NCBI RefSeq assembly: GCF_018691265.1
Contig: NW_024881295.1
Location: 15,402,314-15,466,313 of the forward strand
DNA from: Tyto alba
Lineage: Eukaryota > Chordata > Aves > Strigiformes > Tytonidae
Reading direction: 5' to 3'
DNA: 64,000 nucleotides
Below the pieces are notes generated by a model. The model was not told the origin of the DNA. It did not search any database and worked only from the letters and a program-made list of their open reading frames with translations. Position numbers and translations under genes: made by a program. Of the stretch, positions 44,701 to 56,570 are shown one piece after another (position 1 is the first letter of the stretch; each line of letters opens with the position of its first letter).

Positions 44701-45365
44701 GACTTCTGATATTGGAACATAAATACACAAGCCTGCCTGGCTGGAATAACTTTATATCGTGCCTATAACTTGGTCTTTGTTTCTTTCTGGTGGAGGGAAG
44801 GTAGAATCTGTTTCTTGCTGAGCTCATGAGACTGACACAAGTGCATACGGTAACGTTTGTGCAGAGTTGTGAAATCTGGGGCACAGGAAAACTACATTAT
44901 TGAAAATAGGAAAAGAAGAATCCTGTATCAGGATTTTTAATCTGTATTCACTATGTTAAAGATATGACTAGAAATCTGGAGTCTTTTGCTTAATTGGGGC
45001 ACAGAACAGTTGATTCAGGACAAATTATTTTATTTTTAATCACTTAATACTCCCCGTGTTTGTCATCTATAAACTCTGTTAGTAACTATTTGTCATCTCT
45101 CCCTCTGCCTTGTCCTTGGTCACTTAGAGATCCCTGACATATTCTGACAGGACCTTGCTCATTTAAGCTTAAAGGCAACTCCTAACTCTTTCGTAAGCTG
45201 TGTTGCTCTTGCATTTTGATTTGTTGAAGTGCATGGTACAGGACCACTAGTACAAACATCTGCAAAACTAGTCTTTTTTTCAAATCCTTAAGAAAAAAAT
45301 CAAGCTGAATTCACAATCTAGTTTTTCTGAACCGAAATAAGCCTGGTAACAAGCCAGCTGATAGC

Positions 45366-45450
45366 TGCTCATAAGAACAACTGAACTGAATCAGACTAAA
45401 TATCTCCTGCAGCATCCTGTCTCCAACTGTGGCCAAAACAAGTTGTTGAA
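45366..45450 (+). repeat. Old interspersed repeat fragment
   Basis: CATAAGAAC, then TGAATCAGACTAAATATC, then CATCCTGTCTCCAACTGTGG and CCAAAAC follow the order of a repeat common in bird and reptile genomes. Assigned from memory of that pattern; the family name is uncertain. Confidence 0.5.
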
Positions 45451-47117
45451 GATAAATTGAGCATTGCAGTGGTGTGTTTGTTAAATATTCTGACAGCAGG
45501 TTAATGGCTTTCATGTTTAACAGCTATCAGTGAACTCTTGTTCAGTTACCTTGTAAATCTGTTACATTCCAAGGGAATGATATTTCACACCCACATATGT
45601 GGTGAAGAATTGCTGTCTCCTTTGTTTTGGCTTGTCTGCTGCTAGATTCATTTGATGATGCTGTTTTTTACAGTGGAGGAGATAGCAACTGGTCTATTCA
45701 GTCACGTTTTCCAAGCTGCTCCAGATTTGATAAACTTCTGGCATAGCTCCCTACACTGGTGTTAGGTCAAGGAAAGTCTCAATGTAATTAATTGCCATCT
45801 GTATGAATTATTCCTAGGCTGCTGATTATCCTAGTCAGTCTTCTATAAATCTTTGATATAGGGGAAGGCAAGGACCAGAACTTTTTGTGCAGGACTGAGT
45901 GCAAAAAGTTGATGGAATGGGTGTCTATCTTATTGTTTCTTTTGTTTCTCATTGTACTTGCTTTTGAATTATATTGAGCTTAATAGGAGAGAACTTGGAA
46001 TTGTAATAGATGGAAAACCTGAGCAGCGATGATCAGCAAAGAGTTTTGAATTTTACCTGTTGTTCGTTAGCTCTGTTACCCTGTTTTCCCTCTAAAACAT
46101 GGATATAATGCTGCTTTTTTTTTTTTTCACCCGGCACCTTTGGAACTTTTAATGAAGGTTTGACCGTGGCAGAACAGATGAACTATACAATAAAAGCTCA
46201 AGTCATGGGACAATATGTTGAGATACAAAGGCAAAATGCTAAGCTAAGATATTTTCCATTTACTGGCTTCAGTTCAGTGGCATGGATAATCTCACTGACT
46301 AGGAAAGATGTCTCTGTGGGTTTGGTCTAAGAGCAGTTTCTATCACATGGGTGATGAAAACTGAAAATTCTTTGGGGATAATACAAACCTCGTACTGTAG
46401 TTCCAACAGAAGGCTGATGATTTTGCTGCTGAGGAAGTAGGTACACAGGAATAGAAGCTTCTAGTCCTTCAAGAAACTTACTGCACTCCCTAGAGCTGGT
46501 CATGGTGATTTGAGCCTGTTTATGCTGCATCTGACACTGGGAGAATACTCATGTTCTTTTCCTGAAGCATTTTTTGTAGTGTGACGTGTTCTTTCCTGGC
46601 TTTAACAGATGGCCTTGGTATTTTCATGACTATGAAGTGCTAGTCCTGTGGCCTCCTGCACATCTGCTCCTCGTGTTAGATGTTGATCCAGCCTGGGGAT
46701 TAGTAACTAACAAATGCTTCACGGGCCACTGAAAAGTATGTGGAGACAGACTGTCACTGCATGTACCCTGAGGCTACCTTGATAGCAGAATGCAATTGAA
46801 TTAATTACAACCAAAGAAAAGGGAGTGGGCTAAGTGGCTGTCAGTATACATTTGCTTATTACCATGGAGTTCAGATGAATCTGAATACGGAGACTATAAA
46901 GTGTCCAGCACTAGTCAGTGTTTGTCTTTAAGTCATATGACTGCAGCTCTGCTGCAAAATAGAAGGTCCTTTATTTCCCAGTAATTGACATCACTCAAAT
47001 TTTTCTCCTTTTACCTTTGCTAAAGTCTCTGCAGCTGAAAAAGATCTATTGTCTGTAAAACAAATGCACAATCTCTGGCTTCTAACTTGTTTTGAATTTT
47101 TTACTATTATATGGCTA

Positions 47118-47165
47118 CTGTGATCATCTAGTCTGACTTCCTGCCTACCACAGTCTATAAACATC
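47118..47165 (+). repeat. Old interspersed repeat fragment
   Basis: GTGATCATCTAGTCTGACTT, then CCTGCCTACCACAGTCTATA resembles an ancient amniote repeat core. Family uncertain. Confidence 0.4.
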
Positions 47166-48657
47166 CTGTAAATAACTTCAACTCTGATAGCTGTGATTAA
47201 ATTGGAATGTTGTTAGAAAATTCCTATGAAGTTGAGAGTATCTCAAGATAGGCTGTAAGCCACAGCCTCCAGTGGGTATTGCTCCTGCTGCTGTACATTG
47301 ACAACCTGACCACAGTCTGAATGCCTGGAAGCTGAGCACCTTCCATGTAGCTCATTTTTTAACTCCTGTAACTGACTTTTTTGATTTAGCATGTTCAGGA
47401 GGAGAGAGTACCTATTACAGGCACCTTCCCATCCATACCACTGCACTGTAACTCTTGGGTGTCAATTGCTGATACGCTTTTCAGACCTCTTTCTTTAGAA
47501 GCGTTGGTGGAGGAAATCCAATTTGATGGAATTATTTTGCCATTTCTAGGGCACCTGTTATTCAAACATCTTGCAAAACTCAAAAGTAGCTCAAAGATAT
47601 GTCATCACTTCCTTTATAGACTTAAAAACCTCAACTACAAAGAAATCAGTTGGAAAAGGATATCCATGAAGTGTATATCCTAGCCCTGAACCTTTACGCA
47701 ATTGTCCTTCCTCTCTGCAGGCAGTGCTGATCCACATTGTTCTTCTACTGGGCTGGAAGAGCCTAAAGCAATTACAGGAGTTTTGAGTCACATGTTAGAT
47801 AGAGTTCAAGAGCAAGAAGTCTTGATTAACAGACACCTCATTAAAGCTCCAGCAGATGCATTGGCTGCAGTAGCACTGACTTTTTTTTTTTTCCCCACCA
47901 GAGAAAACAACATACAGTGACAGCCTTTGAGTCAAAACACATGCAGACAGTATCTGGGGAGGAGAACAAGAGAACAAAATCTACTGTTGGTTTCTCTGAA
48001 GCTGCCCAGCTTTCCTGCTTGCTAAATAAGACAGCTGCCAAACAAAATAATTCCTCAGGGTGTCCTTTATCACACTTTGGATTTGCTGGGAGAGATTCAT
48101 GATCTTAACTGCAGCCATTCTACTGATAAAGGCAGTATTTATATACTCTTGTAGATATGATAAACCAAACATACAAATCTCATAACAGTTTATTAATTTT
48201 TAGCAGTTCATAAAGGGGAAACCTCATTAAGAAAACAGCTCCTGAAACACAATTCATCAGTGTCCTCTAAAAAACTTTTGGTCTGTTACACTGAAATTAC
48301 TGAACTAAGAATCTCAAGCAGCATCTTGTCTTTGATGTTAAATAGATTGTCTTGTATTAACAACTAAAACATAGTGTATGTTTTGAACTTTTGTCCAAAA
48401 ATACAACCATGAGGAGAATCTAAATTTCTTTAAAATTTGTCAGGATTTATATTTATCATAAAGACTGCTTTTCACAAAGCCTAAAGATCCAGGTTTGCTA
48501 AACTTCTTTAACTATCATTACTAAATGATAAGAGAATATGAGCAGAGTAAAGATAGGACTGACATAACTAGTTGATAAGGGAAGCAAACCCATGCACACT
48601 CAGAGATTACTCTTCAGAATGCTTGTGAGCTACATACATGTAGTAATACGTATTCCA

Positions 48658-48663
48658 TTTATT
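48658..48663 (-). terminator. Possible polyadenylation signal of pseudogene D
   Basis: AATAAA on the minus strand about 320 nt after the candidate stop of exon 10. A second copy is at 48189-48194. Confidence 0.3.
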
Positions 48664-48980
48664 TTATGATTTAATACACATGCAGTATTACAAATTGCTT
48701 GAAACAATGCTATACAGTCCTGATCCCTGGAGGATCTGAAGACAATGCCTGTGTTTATCTGGTTTTGGAAGATTGTCCTTGGCATTTTTGCATGTAGAAG
48801 AAGAGAGTAGGATTGAAACAGTTTAAGGATATAGTCTTAAGGCTAAGAAGAGAAAGTTCTTTTCCCCTGACAAAAGCTCTGCAGAACTAAAACTGAACTA
48901 CAGTAAAAACACTAATATGAATCTGCTTAGTTTACATAGTTAATGCTCTGTAACCTTCCCAGGTACCCCTGACCTTGGTC

Positions 48981-49045
48981 TCAAAATTCACTTAGAAATT
49001 GCTGAACTTGGCTGAGATAATCCTCTCTCTTGTGAACTCCTAAGT
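48981..49045 (-). pseudogene. Pseudogene D candidate exon 10
   Basis: After acceptor tactgcag. Joined to exon 9 in frame it codes LGVHKREDYLSQVQQFLSEF and TGA; only the HKREDY part recalls the usual HKEYPF end. Exon choice is inferred. Confidence 0.45.
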
Positions 49046-49367
49046 CTGCAGTATGTTATTATATAAGTGGGTAACCTGGGAGAACAGAATAAATTGCAGA
49101 TCTTGGCAGGTCTGTATCTCACCATTCTATTAGCTAGATGCTGCCTTAATAATGTTATCATAAATATACAGGCACAGCTTTTCACTTCAAAAAAATTTAC
49201 AAATCCCATTCTTAAAATGGAGTTTATTCTTATATAAAGTAGCCAAAGGAAACAGAAGAAAAAATTGTTGCTTATTTATTTTGGAGTTTCTAGTTGATCT
49301 TGATTTTCAGACAGCTGTTTGACATGCCTCCCTCTACAAGATGTCTTAACACAGAGGAGCTACTCAC

Positions 49368-49446
49368 TTAATGCACAGATGCAATACTGCTGCTTGAAAA
49401 CAAGGAAGGTTTCCATCTCCTCTTCAGCCAATTCAAAGTTAAACAC
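49368..49446 (-). pseudogene. Pseudogene D exon 9
   Basis: 79 nt against 83, ending at a strong donor gtgagt. VFNFELAEEEMETF is clear; NRNW is replaced by KQQY. Confidence 0.8.
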
Positions 49447-49888
49447 CTGAATAAAGGTCCCAAACACCTGGATTATTTCAGTTTGCAAAAAGACAAGTAT
49501 AAGTTCATTTGCAGAAAGAATACCAAAACAAAAGTAGAAAAGTGTTGTAGTTGTTGAAGCACTAGGAAGTGTGTAATAGATGAACATTTGTGGTGAATGA
49601 TGAATAAATGTCATAAAGTGACAGTGCTGGTGGGGTCTAATTGCATCATATTTGTATCACAAGGTGGAAAAGTTAATCTCTCTTACTTGATGTGTTCTCA
49701 TGAAGGATACTTGGCTCCTTACTTTTCAAGTAACCTTTTGCATTCATAAGAAGTAACCTACGTGGTATCTGACAGACAAAAGGTTTTGCCAGTTCAAAGC
49801 ACGAAGGGGGTACTTTGTTCAACTGGTAGAATGTATTTTTCTGTGTAAAGTTTAACACCATTAATAATTTTATGAGGTACTGGCTTAC

Positions 49889-49972
49889 CTTAAAATTTTC
49901 CTCAATACAATGTGGAGTGACAGATTTGGGAACTGCACTCACATTTCTTTGAATCTGGAGCTGGATAAGCAC
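49889..49972 (-). pseudogene. Pseudogene D exon 8
   Basis: 84 nt, open, VLIQLQIQRNVSAVPKSVTP then HCIEENFK. Splice sites cctgcag and gtaagc. The Arg268-equivalent is Cys. Confidence 0.88.
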
Positions 49973-50434
49973 CTGCAGGAACAGATAGGGAATTACAGCT
50001 GAGAAGTTGTGCCGGTCTTCTGAAAGCTGAAAAGCACACATGCTTACATGGTTACATGGAACAGCTCTACTGTTAATCAGAGATGGCTCACATAAGAAAA
50101 GCACTATAGCAAACCCCTCCTAATTACTACATGAGGTCGTTTAATCATTGTGTCTCTGAAGTTGAGATGACAGCACGGGAGTATGTTGAACAAGAGTTCA
50201 GGATTGGACAGGAACAGTGTGCGTACAAGCGACTAGTGTGCTGATTAAAGCCCAAAGCCATTGGTAATCTGTCCATCATTATAACTAGTGTTAAAGATAG
50301 TAACTTTTAAAACATTACGATGTGTATGAGACACAGCTGGGACTCAGTTTTCCATAATACCTCTGTAAATAATTACTTTAGCACAAGTGGGAAAAATACA
50401 TGTCGCCAGGGAAAATACTATGACCATTATTAAC

Positions 50435-50516
50435 CTGAGTTGGGGTTTTGTTGTACTTGAGAGCAATTTGCTTAGTTTGGGGGTCATCAGAAAGGGAAAT
50501 ATCTTTAGGCTTGGAC
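50435..50516 (-). pseudogene. Pseudogene D exon 7
   Basis: 82 nt, open, SKPKDISLSDDPQTKQIALK to TPTQ. Acceptor atcacag, weak donor gttaat. Confidence 0.85.
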
Positions 50517-51314
50517 CTGTGATAATAAAAAGCAGACTTCGGCAGTTGTCTTCTCCCTTAAGCACTGTAGCATAGGAATATTATTTAAATGATACGAAAG
50601 CATCATCTTGCATGCTTTCATTCACCAACTTCTTATTGCTCCAGTCCCTGCCTTCATTCTTTTCCTTTTATCACAGTTTGGCACATGAGAAGAGGCCTAT
50701 AGTTTCTAATATAACAGATCACTGTAACACGTTTCAGTCCAGCCTGGGATCAGGCTGGGAATTTCTTTGGACCAGATCCTGAAAATTTCATCCTGAGAAC
50801 GGGTAGCTGTCATGTCCTTCACAAGCACAGCTGGTCTGGTAAATGCCCTGTCCCAGGTTGGAGAAAGCCATAGAGACTGGAGAAAAAGCAAATTTTTTCA
50901 AGTCATATATTAAAAAACCTAATCCATTTGTCTCAGCAGGACTGCAAAGATGTTATTTTCATAAGCATGTGCTGCTTTGTTTTTTGTTTTTTTTTTTTTT
51001 TCTTTTTTAGTTCAGAAGTTTTCTTACATGTTTAATAAGCTTACCCAAGCTCAATTAAGAATTATCTTCCCTTCAACTTAATCTTTTTCTCCTAAGTATG
51101 AAACTCCAGTAACAGCATAGGTATGAATTAGTGGACTCAATAGCAGAGTAAGTGTGAGAGAGGTTTCTGTGTCTGTGTCATTTTTAATGAATTAGTAAAT
51201 ATTTTTCTAATTATATCAGTTTTACTCTGTGAGAGTTTATCTACATCCTAAGGCTGGTTTACTATATTGGCTTCAATCTATGTCTAAGAAAGAAGTCTCA
51301 CAAAGCATTCTTAC

Positions 51315-51421
51315 CATGGCCAGTTGGGCACTCCAAGGGGACAGTATGCAGTGACAGCGATCGATTTGGATTGGCAAAACTCCATCAGTTCTTCCTGAGG
51401 AAGATAAGGGTGGCTCTCAAT
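51315..51421 (-). pseudogene. Pseudogene D exon 6
   Basis: 107 nt, open, [19 protein letters not shown] then [13 protein letters not shown]. Trp219 is kept; the Ser210 position is Cys. Splice sites ctgtag and gtaaga. Confidence 0.88.
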
Positions 51422-52158
51422 CTACAGACTAAATATGAGGTTTCTTCAGAAGCAGAAGGTACTTCAGTGTTTAGCATCACTATGATGACCCACCAAACCC
51501 CCACATCAGCTTTGAATAGGTTGTTCTTTTTGCAGCTGTGGGGTTTTTTAAGAGAATCAGTGTTTCAGATCGTTTCCCCTTCTTCCCAACCCTGCCTCCA
51601 GCAAGGCCTAAACTTCATACATTAGTTTCTCTTTTCAGCTGCATGACTCATTTTTCATGAGCTCTCACAGTCCCCATATCAATGCACTCCCAGGTCCAGT
51701 TGTGCACATCCAGCTGAAGCATGCAACTCTCATGTCATCCGGTCCTACCTATTCACCTGGGCGGTGTAGCCTGGCTCCTGTCCTACCTATCCACGCAGCC
51801 TCTTTTTCCTTGGGGGCTGTAGGAAAGGAGAAGGGTAAGCCCCACCAGTTCTCCGTTGCAGAGCTCCACTCTCAGCCTGCACGAGCTCAGTGCTGCAGTC
51901 AGAAGAAAGGTGAAGGTTGCACTTTCAGCCCAGGAGTGCCAAAGGCCTGTGTGGCTGCAGCTTTCCCATCCAAGGAAGGGCACTGAACATTCTGCATCTT
52001 TCATTACTTTATAATTTAGTCAAATACAGGTGTATTCCCATGGAGATATGATAAAACACAGCCTTAACATAAAAGGTATTTTACTGCCAGAGATGTTCCA
52101 TCAGGTGCAACATCCCAGACAGGTGATGTCACTACTGATGAGTTTGAGAACTATTTAC

Positions 52159-52275
52159 CTGATTATTTGCAGGTTCGTGGCTTAATCCTGGTTTGCTCAG
52201 GAGCCAATCTATCTGTCTGCAGTTGAAGACTCCAATGGCCTTCAACACTCCTTCACCCACCAGCTCTTCCATAGC
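52159..52275 (-). pseudogene. Pseudogene D exon 5 relic
   Basis: 117 nt (two codons fewer), [18 protein letters not shown] to EPANNQ. The canonical acceptor reads tctat instead of an AG; an AG nine bases upstream (extension to 52284) would keep frame. Confidence 0.82.
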
Positions 52276-53680
52276 ATAGAAACACTACACAATCAGACTT
52301 GCTATTGAATTAAGATCTTTTTTTTCATATGGAAAAAATTCCGGAGTGAAGACTTCAGTGGTAAAAATCATCATATGAGAGATCCTATTCTGCTGTGGCA
52401 ATAGTACAGTACATTAACAGTGGGACCCTGGTCAAAGACTCAGGCTCTCACATCATGTAACATCATACAAATAAATAACAGCATTATTCAGGATTAACAA
52501 TTTATACACTATTATTATTTTGATAGAATACGAGTATTTTGAAATATCATCCCCAGGCAGACCTTCTGCTCATAAATAAAAGAGGGGGCTTTTTTAGGAT
52601 AATTCCTCAGCTGACCAAATAATTATCCCATAATAAAAACCATGTCATTTGGAACAAAGCAGCTCAACAAGGAGCTGTTCTGGAAGAGCTAGAGCAGGAT
52701 ACCTGATCATCAACTCTGCTTAATTTCCCAAGGGAGATGTACCATTTAGCAGTGGCAGTATAGTATAAATAGTGCTGTATTCCTGCACCATCACCTATTT
52801 TCTTTCACAGCAGCAAACAATAAAACAGCTGGACAGCCCCAATTAGCTTGGCACCTGCAGCAGAAAAGAAACAGGAGAAAATAATCTACTACCAGCCTTT
52901 AGAACAGAAGGCACACTTCTTCAAAGCAGAAATAATTTTTATTTGAAGTTGCTATGATAAGCAGCAGCCTGAAATGTCCACTTTTTTCCTTCAAATAAGC
53001 AACAAAAATGTGCCTTACTCTTCATCTGAAAGAAGGAAAAAATCATCAGTGAATTCTGACTCTGGTGAGTCTCTTTTCCTTTGACCTGGCTGTGCTGAGC
53101 AGATGGTGGGGGTGGAAGGGAAAGGAAGCCCAAACCATCAGCCAAGCAGAAATTTGAACTTGCGCCCAAGCCCTGTCTCCCACGCAGCCCATGCTCGTGC
53201 CTGTTTGCCTTGCACATGCAGCTTTAGGGAAGGACTTTGGACAAGTTCCAGGACTTAGTAGAGGGGACAAATTTAGATGCTCTGGGTACATTGGCACAAG
53301 CATGTTGGCCTTCTTGTGGTTTGGACAGCTCAGGTGCAATGAGGGATGAGCACAGCTACAGCTAAATCCATCTATACATTCCCAGAGTGTGGTGTTGGGA
53401 CTGAAGTAACAGCATCTGTCAGCTCAAGCTGCTGCAGTGTACACACACAGTCAAAGATTTCCTCTTGCCATGCCCATCCAGTCAGTTTAGTAAGCAGTAG
53501 ACATAAAAATACCTAAATTTTGTCAAAGTAACACAAGAAGGAGCCCAAAGGCACAGAGAAATCAGCAATCTGGAATATTTCACATCAGAAATTCCCTCAG
53601 AACAATTCCCAAAGTGGAAAACTTAAAGTTTTCGGGCTGTTATTTCAAACTAGCAAGAATTTTTTGGCTTGTCAACATAC

Positions 53681-53759
53681 TTCCCATGTATCCAGAAAGT
53701 CTGTATCACTGGGAATGTTCATGCCGTTTTACATCTGCAGGAAATAGCTCCTCTCCTGC
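53681..53759 (-). pseudogene. Pseudogene D exon 4 relic
   Basis: 79 nt: AGEELFPAD, then one extra base, then IPSDTDFLDTWE in another frame. No choice of the nearby acceptors rescues the frame, because both frames meet a stop. Confidence 0.85.
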
Positions 53760-54414
53760 CTATCATCACAAAAGAAAAGCGAGTTTAAGGTAGGCTGAAT
53801 CTAAGTACTTAAGAAAATCAATTAGAAATTCTAGAAGTGGAGCTGGAGACAGGCTGGATATCCTGGCTTATGTTTGTACTGGGGAGAGTGGTGGCCAAAA
53901 CCAGTAATTGGTTTGAACAGAGTAATCTTCAAGAAAATCTGCCTCTTGAGAATCTGTCCTGCAGGCAGAGGAAGGGCAGACACTTTTAGGTACCTCAGTC
54001 AGGTTGGGGGAAGTCCAGGGATGTGACTTGATGGGGAAACGAGGATTTATTTAACCTGAGTGTAAAGAGAAAAGAGAAAAATAGGAACTAAGTAATTCAC
54101 AAGTGTTTGATTCTGGACAATCAAATGACAGCCAAATCCCAGGCTTTCAGAGGAATGTGATCTGGACGGTAATTTGATCTGTGACATGGAAATGCTATGT
54201 GGGGTAAAATAAGGTGATTTTTATACTACAAGACCTAGCTTAAGCAGCCATGACTGTACCTTTCCTCCTGGGCACTCTATGTGGAGGTTTGTCGTTATTT
54301 CCTAATGAGGTTTAATAACACTCCTCATTAGAGAGGACTAAGGGTATGTCTGGTCCCAAAGGAAAAAGTGGCAGAGCTCTGACAGATGGCTCCCAGGAGT
54401 TAAAGTCTCAATAC

Positions 54415-54531
54415 CTTGAATCCCCTGGGCCAGTGCCTCAGGTGAAGATCCAAATAATCCAGTTGGAGGGCAGCAAGTGTTTTCTGGCATGCCTCCTTCA
54501 CTGGGAGGCTCTCGTGGAAGGTGGACCACAG
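54415..54531 (-). pseudogene. Pseudogene D exon 3 relic
   Basis: 117 nt, open, [20 protein letters not shown] to RHWPRGFK with His kept. Acceptor position is ga; an AG 27 nt upstream is in frame. Donor gtattg. Confidence 0.85.
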
Positions 54532-54845
54532 TCGCAGGGGTAATGCAGAGCCTGGGAGCTGCTCTCCTAGCCTCACGACTGCAGAGCATCCCTGGCAGGG
54601 AAGCACACGGCACAGACACAGAGGCAGCTCATGATAGGTCACAACTTCTCATCTTGAGGAAGTGCCACTTTTGTGCACCTTATTTTATTTGCAGTACTGT
54701 CAGTTAAGTAAAAAGGGAATGAGATACTCTAAAATTCCAGTGATTCATACAACAATTAAACGAAATGAAGAAAAAAACCAAAACTGGTGAAAATCGACCC
54801 ACCAGCTTCCAGCAGGTAGAAGTTATTTTATTTTTCCTACCATTG

Positions 54846-54870
54846 TTGTTGGGGGAAAAAACAAAACAAA
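54846..54870 (+). repeat. A-rich short tract
   Basis: Low-complexity GTTGTTGGGG followed by A-rich ACAAAACAAAAC in intron 2 of pseudogene D. Confidence 0.6.
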
Positions 54871-55217
54871 ACATAACATACAGGAGTTAACAGGCTGAGG
54901 CCGGCAGCGCAGCAGGAGTGACCACGAATACAATAGCCCTGCTTCCTATCTCAGAGGCAACTGAGAGCACGGCTTCAGTTCCTGTCTCCGTGGCTGACAA
55001 TGGATATGGACTACAAAAAAAATCTCACTTAAATCAACCCCTTTTTTTTTTTTTTAAGAGTTGACCTCTTCCTTCCCTCCATCTGCAAAATGCTTTGCCC
55101 TGACAGAGAGGAGTTAATCCCCAGACCAGCTTCATCCCTTGGCACTTCACAGGTTGGGACCTTGTTTCTCCTCCCCGGAGCTGGTCTCATGTGAGGTAAG
55201 TTATCCAAGGACATATC

Positions 55218-55384
55218 CTACTGACAATGGAGAGGTCTTCTCACCTCACAACACCCCCTTCAATTTTTTCTTGTAGTACATCCCCGATCTCACTTTTGTT
55301 CTGGTACAAGTAGGCACAATCAAAGTGGCAGTACCCAACATCAATCGCAAACTTCACTGCATCTCTCACTGTCCCTTGGGGAGT
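55218..55384 (-). pseudogene. Pseudogene D exon 2 relic
   Basis: 167 nt. TPQGTVRDAVKFAIDVGYCH then FDCAYLYQNKSEIGD aligns without gaps to genes A and C. TGA replaces Arg in VVKR, the Lys78 codon has lost a base, and neither acceptor (aa) nor donor (ga) is canonical. Confidence 0.88.
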
Positions 55385-56194
55385 TTAAAACAAGAAGAGG
55401 AGTCAGTAATTCAGTAAATAGCAGACAAAATAAGTTTGCTGTTCTCCAAATCTGGAGACTTTAAGCCCCCAAATAATGAGGCGTTCCAGTTTGGATCTTG
55501 CTTTCATTAGTTTTCTAGAATAAAATGTCCACAGGAGTCACTGATGAGCTGCATGAGCTGATCTGCCCTTTTCTAAGGATGGAACATTCACATTCGGACA
55601 CTAGGCTATCATGAAGTAATTTCTAATTTGCCCAGAAATAAAAGCAACTTTAGTGTGAGATACTGGTGACATGAGGAAATTAATCACCTCTGGAAAGCTT
55701 GCTGTCCCTGCACGATCCTGCTCTTGTTGACACAGGACAAAAGAGGTGAGAGGATGGATAAACACTACAGACAGTGCCACCTCCTGGGTAAAATACACAA
55801 CCCGGTATTTAATAGCAAAGTAAATCACTTCAGATCCTTGGCTTGGAGACACTGAACAGTTGTTTGATGACTGGATACTGATTCTGGAAAATTGCACACG
55901 AAACAGAAATATGATTCAAAACCACAACCACCTTCTACATTTAACTTCCTTACATCCCCACCCATAATTTTTTTTTTTTTTTTAATGATTTCACTTCTCC
56001 AAGTATTTCCGGTTGAAGGCTGCTTGGTTGGTTCACCTAAATAAAAATAAATAAATAAAAACCCCAAACCCAACAAACATAGAAACGGCAGTGGGGTTTT
56101 TTTCCACAAGGCTACACACAACCAAATAGCCAGTTTAAAGTTCTACAAGTTTTCCTTCTTGCAGCCCCTTTCTCCATCCCACCCCTTCCCGTGT

Positions 56195-56570
56195 ATGAAT
56201 GCTGCAGCTCCTGGGGCAGCATAAGAAAGCCGCAAGCGGCGACAGGGGCCAGGCACCGGGCGTTATGTCGTGCCTTCTCTCTGCCTGCTGCTGCAGCGTG
56301 GGAAAGCCGCCGCGCAGGAGTGAGACGCATCGCCTCTGAGTGGAGGAGGAGTCGGTGGAGAGCGAAGGTGACAATATGCCCTGTGATTGCACTGAACTCT
56401 GTAACGCGAGATGTTTTTCAGGAGAAAAAAAAAAAAAAAAAAAAAAAAATCCATTGCTTCTTCTTACATGGTGCTCACTGAACAGGGCTTCCAGTGAGCG
56501 GCTGGGTAAAGGTGAGGCCTCATCGCTGCACCGAAACGCAGGGAGTCGCAGCTGAAGTTGCTGTGAGAAC
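56195..56570. promoter_or_regulatory. Small CpG island inside pseudogene D intron 1
   Basis: A local cluster of over 20 CpG in about 375 nt within an otherwise CpG-poor, AT-rich region, between D exons 1 and 2. No coding exon was recognised. It may be an alternative promoter or an unrelated enhancer. Confidence 0.45.
56425..56449 (+). repeat. A25 homopolymer
   Basis: Uninterrupted run of 25 A within the CpG-rich patch; no LINE or SINE body was recognised directly beside it. Confidence 0.95.

Larger units (their letters stand above)
41711..48980. other. Intergenic DNA between convergent gene C and pseudogene D
   Basis: About 7.3 kb without any exon I recognise on either strand; open frames are short. 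It contains at least two old interspersed-repeat pieces near 45366 and 47118. Confidence 0.5.

Noticed and set aside
52748..52765. Short match to the start of U4 snRNA (GCAGTGGCAGTAT)
   Set aside because: Only about 13 nt agree; the following bases do not continue the U4 sequence.
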